From contig CM060465.1 of assembly GCA_030544235.1 (NCBI GenBank), forward strand, positions 8,487,001-8,551,000: a DNA stretch of 64,000 bases, written 5' to 3'. The DNA is from Lepturacanthus savala (taxonomy: Eukaryota > Chordata > Actinopteri > Scombriformes > Trichiuridae). Made by a program: the position numbers and the translations under genes. The notes beneath the pieces are model-generated. The model saw nothing but the letters and a program-made list of their open reading frames with translations. It was not told the origin of the DNA and searched no databases. Positions 58,430-64,000 of this stretch are shown here, piece by piece (position 1 is the first letter of the stretch; every line of letters starts with the position of its first letter).

Positions 58430-61400
58430 CTACATACAAATAATGTCAGAAAGACCACAACACTGACAGCATTTAGTGAAATACACTGTGACGTTTACAA
58501 CTGTGTTCCACGATCCTTCAAATGAGATGGTCCCATTGTTTATAGCACTGCAAGAGAATTAATTTGAGATTTATATATAAATGCAGAGAACCCCATATCA
58601 CAGAAAGACACTTGAAAAATATTGTGCTTCATGTTCTAATCCAGGCATAAAATAGAATCTTTGTAATGAAAAAATGTAAATTCTCACCTTTTAAAGAGGT
58701 CACTACAGCAAGTTTGTAGGTTTGGATCTGTGCCATTGAAATTAGATACCTTGAACAGCTCCACACAATCAAATGTGAGAGAGGAAACAGGAACAAACAG
58801 GATCCCTGTGAAACAATGTAAGAGCCACTTAAGTAATTTGCAATACAAGGAGCACAAATAAAATACTTGAGATTTAAAAATCAAAAAGCGCTTACCTGCA
58901 ATGCACCCATTGACAAGAGAAACACAGGTCCCTGTGATCATAGCTCTTATCACCAAGGACGCGACATCACCTCTTCTAGATGGACATATTGAGGCTTTGA
59001 TGAAAGAAAATGCTCCATGTAAAAAACATTACTGAGACATAGTGCAGGACAGAAAAGTGATGGGATGATAAAATACTCACAAAGCCCTCCGATCACAATT
59101 CCCAGTGAGCTGAAGTTGGCAAACCCACAAAGAGCATAAGTGGTGATTATTTCTGATCGTATCTGTAACAGGGAGAATCTAAATCATTTAATGTTATGGC
59201 GCAGTATGTAAAAACAATTTACCTTTCTTTATTTCTACTACTACTTTCACAAGTACTATTGACAAAGCTCACAAAACACATGAGAACTCAAAGGAAGAAC
59301 ATTTACTTACAGAAATCCCATTTTCAAGTCCATTTTCTCTGTTTTCCTTCAGTTTTGATAATTGCTCATAAGCCACAAACTCATTGATGAACAGCTTTGT
59401 GCCAATTAGTTCAGCAACAATGAAGCTCTCCTCATACGGTATTCCCATCATGAAGGCCACAGGCATGAACACATAAGAGCACATTAACTGTGGACACAAA
59501 AATAAATGCAGTCATTTGGATATCATTAGATTCACTTTTTACAGTGTCAATTTTACAGTGAAGTCAAATAAAAAACATTATTCTGTATGTGAAATATCAA
59601 ATAAGTGTGTTTGAATCATTTAATTGAAATGTAAAATAAATATGATAAATAGGCAAATAGATGATGAAAACAATTAAATTCATGGAATATTGTGTTTTAT
59701 ATGATGGATGATGAATATTGTCATTATTTATCATCCATCTCCATGTTTTTGACCATTTGTGTAATTTTTATTATTCAAATATATTTAAAACATACCTGAA
59801 ATGTGATTAAAGGATATCCCACCATGCTTCCAAACCAACTCAAAGCATTATTAATGAATGCGAGGATGGCGAGAAAGGCAATTAAGTTTACTGCAATGTT
59901 AGCAACGAGACCTATTGATGCAGACGCTCCATTGCTGGCAGCCTCCAAAATGTTCTGTTCATCACTAAGGGGGTCGAAGAAGTAATTTAATTCACGAAAG
60001 AAAAAAGTATAATTCATAAAATGAGAAGAAATGAAGAGACAGCTCTACTGTGTACTCACCCAGTGGCCACTTTAATGTTCTTCTCTGACTTGTAGGCACT
60101 TTCCTTGGTCTCAGGGTAAGACAACTTGGCAATGGCCAACGCACAAGGAGCAGCCATGACAGACGCTGATATCAAGGAAGATGCATCAATCTGCAAAATA
60201 CAATGAATGTCACTGAATCCGTATTTGATATTCCACATGATGTTAAAATGACACAACTGTAAAACAACCAAACAAAAGCACCATCAGTTATTACAAATTA
60301 CAAATTCCACTTTTAAATGTTATAGTTTTGTGTTTCTTGGGTTTTATTGGAAGTTGGGATACATCTTGTAAGATTGCTTTTGTGTCTCTCATTAATATTA
60401 AAGAGGCTCTCCTCTGATTGGCTATTTTAAATAGCTGTGACTGTGTGTGTGGGGGGAGGGACTAGTTGTAATATCACAACTTCAAAAATCAAAAAGCAAT
60501 TAAAATCTTTACATTATTGTTTTTATTATAATTATTATTATTGTCATTTTTTATATGGTAAAGGTTTTTTTGTTGTTGTTTTGTTTTCTATGCTCCTGTT
60601 CATAGTAAAGAAAGGACAGGTCAATGTTATTCATCACCAAAGAGAAATTCTGTTATTTCATTGTTTTTTTATATGTTGCACTTATATGAAGCACATTCTA
60701 TATATTTATGTTTTTATATAAAAAATAAATAAATAAATAATGGTATTACTATATGTAACATGTACTGGTATGAAAACTTCTTATCTCACCCCAAATGAAA
60801 TGAATGCCCCCATGACACTGCCTGCAATTGTGGCAAATCCCCCAGTCATAACAGCATGGATCTCAGATCGGGTCATGTCTTTTAAATAGGGGCGAATCAG
60901 CAGCGGCGCCTCAGTCTAAAGCACAAAAAACAAAACACAAAACAAATAGAATAAGTATGATTTGTTCTGCAGTTATTAATGAATATTTATCATATCAAGC
61001 CAAAGCTGAGCATGATTCAAACTTTAAATTTAAAAGCTAAACAAAAACACTTCAGCTTGCTTACCTGCCCAACAAATATATTGCCTGCCACACTCAAGGT
61101 CTCAGTGGGAGAGGTTCCCATCGTTATCTGCATAACCCATGAGATCTGCGTGGACAAAAACACCTGGCTCATGGTCATATATTTTATATTCCTGCTGGCA
61201 TAAGCCATGTGCACCCAGCCCACAGGAACCGCTGATGCTGTGAGGTACAAGTTCACTGCCTTACTTTACTTTACCTTCAGGATGAGCCACTGCATTATCC
61301 CCATATAGTAAAGGACTGACATCACACTGCTGAAGAACACAACAATAGGCAAAGCCTGAGGAAGAAAACACAAACGCCAGTTTGAATAACTCATAACCTA

Positions 61401-63899
61401 AGTGCTTGTATTTATTGTAATAAGGGAATAATAAATTAACATCCACTCACTTGAAAGGCAAATGTCCCTTCGATCAGATTCCCAAAAACAAATTTTGACC
61501 CTATTTTGGTGTAATCAAGAAATGTCTAAAATAAACAAACAAACAAGGGTTATATTATACTATTACAAATAATTCCTATTTTAGAGTAGGAACTTCCTCC
61601 AGAGCGAGACAACAAAAGCTATTCTTATCGTACCTTATCTTGTCAGAATGCAAATAGTAGGCTGCACATCAAAAAGTGACATGGGTTTGAACTCTGCTGA
61701 CTCAGTTACTGCATGACGTACTGATAAGGTTTAACAGCATAATCATTAAATATCCTCTAAAGATAAACATGTAGCCTACACATTTCAAAGATACTGTGCC
61801 CTGGTAGATAAGGAACATTGTGTGTCATACAAGTAAAGTCTGTTGTTCAAAGCACGAGTTTCTGGATGACTGGAATTAAATGTTGGATTTAGTTATTTAG
61901 TAGTGGTTGTTTTGGGTTTTGTCAGCATAAAATACATTTTATTTGCAAAACAGTGGTAACATTAAACAAAAAGCTTTTTTTTATTTAAATTTGATAATTT
62001 TTCCTTAGGGGTGATTATAGCTGAGTCTGTAATAATGTAATAATTATCAGATGTGTGTCCTATTATCCAATCATATTATTGCCTCATTTAAAATTGATAC
62101 TGATACCTGATGGCACAGTTCTGAATTGGTTCATTTCCTACCTCAAATATTGAGGCTTCTCCACCCCAATCCCTGATCTAATATCCCCCGAATTTCTCCT
62201 GTGGAGTCCCATAAGGTTCCATTCTTTTCTCTTATTCCCCTCAGTCAAATTATTAAAAATAAAAAAACTGCATTTACATGCACTGTTAGGCTGATGATGT
62301 AATTGTGGTACCTGCACTTGTTTCCCAAGCCACTGGAAAGCTACAAGTCCAGGTTGTGTTCTGATAATAAAAAGGCCGATACAAAACTGCATCCCAAGAC
62401 CCCAAAAGACAGGCCTCCATGACACCTAAAAGAGATTTGTTTTTTTGAGAAAAAAAAGTAATTCAACCATAAGTGTATTTATCAGTGAGTCTCCCTAAAG
62501 ACTTGTGTTATGAAGCTGAAGATGATAGAGATGCAAGGCCAAATTATATCCAAAGTTTCAGCGAAAACAGACCAGATATAACTAGAGAGATAACCATAGC
62601 CATAAACAGCTATGATTAAGTGAATACAAAACTTACCGCTGTCCTATGTGCAGAGAAGATGAACACAAGCACGATGAACATGCACACACCTCCGAATGAG
62701 ACAAACTGCTCCGGGCGTTTGATGGTGTCTAAGCCGATCCACAGTGCAAGGAGGGCCAGAACCAGAACGATAAAAACCCTGCAGTAAAAACACCTTCACT
62801 CATTAACTGGTTCCATCATATGAAAAACTCCATCATCATAGACACATCAGAGCGACTGAAAACATGACATCCACTCACCATTTTATCCATTTCAGGTTTG
62901 ATTTAAAGCATCTCACAGCTGGTTCGAAACATTGACTGATGCTTTCTCCCTTGTACTCCTTCACAAGTTCATATGATTTCACCACAACAGCCAAACTGGT
63001 GAGGACCACAAGAGCAGTGGCCCTCTGAAAGTCCAGTACACAGGCTGCAATGAAGTACGCCACATACCCTGCAGGACAGAGAAAGAGCATTTGATTCACA
63101 GTAAAATCTTCAAATATTCAAGTCAAGTCTTCATGATAAATAACCTTGACTTTTATACACATATATAATATTATAATAAACTGCTATTGGCTACTGCTTG
63201 TAACATATTAATGCCAATGGACAGAGTTTTGATATTACCTGCACCAAGTATTCCCAGCACCACGTATTTGAAGGTTTGTGAGTGAGCCTTCACGTAATCC
63301 TCTGTAGCACTAATCGGCTTGGTAACTTTGCTAAAGCAAAAAACAAATCAGAGCTGAGTTTCCATTGAGTATAAAATATAGTTCTGTTTCTAATATCTAT
63401 CTTTTGAATGAATAAAAAATGTATATCATATAATTCCATAGATAAAAAAACTAATGTTTTATGTATGTTAATTATACTGTATATTTATATACTGGATAAG
63501 CAATATGAATCATATAGAAACATGATGCAGTGTACCTGCTGTAAGAAATATATTCAAAACAATTACATTGCCCAGTAAAACGGTTTCTTATTTAGTTTTA
63601 CAGAATATATTGTGTTGTGAAATATATTGTGTGACACACCTTAGGTATGATCCCAATCCCTTTTTTGTCTCTTTGGTCTGGCTTCTGATGCTGCTGCTAG
63701 TTTCCCTGTTGTCGTCCTGCGAAATTATTCAATTATTTTACTGAAAAAGAAGATCATTTTTCCACCGTTTCCTCAACAAAGAAAAGGTAATACATACTTC
63801 CAGGTTTATTTCAAAAGCCTGGTTGTCCACACCACTTCCCCTGTCGTGGTTTGTGCTTTTGAGTTGGATAACGTTGGTTTCCGCTGAAAAAACAGACAT
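58430..63899 (-). CDS. slc28a1: Concentrative sodium/nucleoside cotransporter, SLC28 family (CNT1/2-like)
   Basis: Plasma-membrane sodium-coupled nucleoside uptake protein. Seventeen coding exons (minus): 63,899-63,798, 63,716-63,640, 63,330-63,239, 63,068-62,879, 62,778-62,637, 62,425-62,312, 61,525-61,451, 61,355-61,275, 61,145-61,065, 60,915-60,790, 60,190-60,060, 59,964-59,796, 59,487-59,311, 59,162-59,081, 58,994-58,896, 58,805-58,688, 58,547-58,430. All phases close, giving 657 residues, the family's usual length. Family blocks include SWRPVFWGLGMQF, TETLSVAGNIFVGQ, TEAPLLIRPYL, SASVMAAPCALA, EAASNGASASIG, NEFVAYEQLS and YALCGFANFSSLG; the Glu of TEAP and of NEFVAY, needed for transport in human CNTs, are kept. 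The tail after the last helix is Cys-rich with several N-x-T sites. It converges on alpk3, as SLC28A1 neighbours ALPK3 in human. The paralogue number is inferred from this and is not certain. Confidence 0.93.
60360..60510 (+). repeat. Short interspersed element, family A copy 4 (internal deletion)
   Basis: It keeps GGCTCTCCTCTGATTGGCTA and ATCACAACTTC, then jumps directly to AAAAATCAAAAAGCAATTAA, missing the central part found in the other copies. It lies in an slc28a intron. Confidence 0.6.
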
Positions 63900-64000
63900 T
63901 GTTTACCTCTGTGTAGTAGCCTTTAGAAAAGCAGCTTTACCTTTAAGAATCGGGAATGGAAACAACCAACAAGCTGTGTTTCCATGTCCTCTCTCACTCT

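Overview
The window reads as vertebrate nuclear DNA from a ray-finned fish, probably a spiny-rayed teleost. It is AT-rich, has intron-split genes with standard GT..AG borders, many CA/TA microsatellites, and several repeat types common in teleost genomes (degraded LINE reverse transcriptase, short elements with terminal inverted repeats, tRNA-like SINE pieces). The species cannot be named from sequence alone.

Layout. (1) 1-30,983 is best read as the long first intron of an frmd5 gene on the minus strand. Its first coding exon lies at 30,984-31,085, under a CpG-rich promoter region (about 30,950-31,460). The intron holds no other exon I can recognise, but carries two LINE fragments, a 1.3-kb DNA element with TTAA target duplications, a pogo/Tigger-like fragment, several small inverted-repeat elements, microsatellites and one CpG-rich promoter-like patch (25,480-25,850). 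(2) 32,280-32,351 is an intact tRNA-His(GTG) gene on the minus strand. (3) 34,636-42,962 (minus) is a MALT-type paracaspase: two Ig-like domains, a caspase-like domain with its His/Cys pair and S1-pocket acids, and a third Ig-like domain. No N-terminal death domain was found. (4) 44,470-56,080 (plus) is alpk3, a muscle alpha-kinase family protein, rebuilt here as 14 coding exons and 1,863 residues. It lies head-to-head with the paracaspase, behind a TATA box that is also a MEF2 consensus. (5) 58,430-63,899 (minus) is a concentrative nucleoside transporter of the SLC28 family, rebuilt as 17 coding exons and 657 residues, convergent with alpk3.

The gene order is the main biological point. In human, MALT1 sits beside ALPK2 on chromosome 18 and ALPK3 sits beside SLC28A1 on chromosome 15. 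Here a MALT-type paracaspase sits beside ALPK3 and an SLC28 gene. The simplest reading is that this paracaspase is not the MALT1 orthologue but the second vertebrate paralogue (PCASP2/malt2), the genome-duplication partner of MALT1 that mammals lack. The four genes do not form an operon or a shared pathway: frmd5 is a membrane-cytoskeleton FERM protein, the paracaspase an immune-signalling protease, alpk3 a sarcomere protein and slc28a a sodium-nucleoside symporter.

Exon borders were derived by hand from splice signals and reading-frame continuity. All internal phases close for alpk3, slc28a and the paracaspase. The least certain part is the 5' end of the paracaspase.
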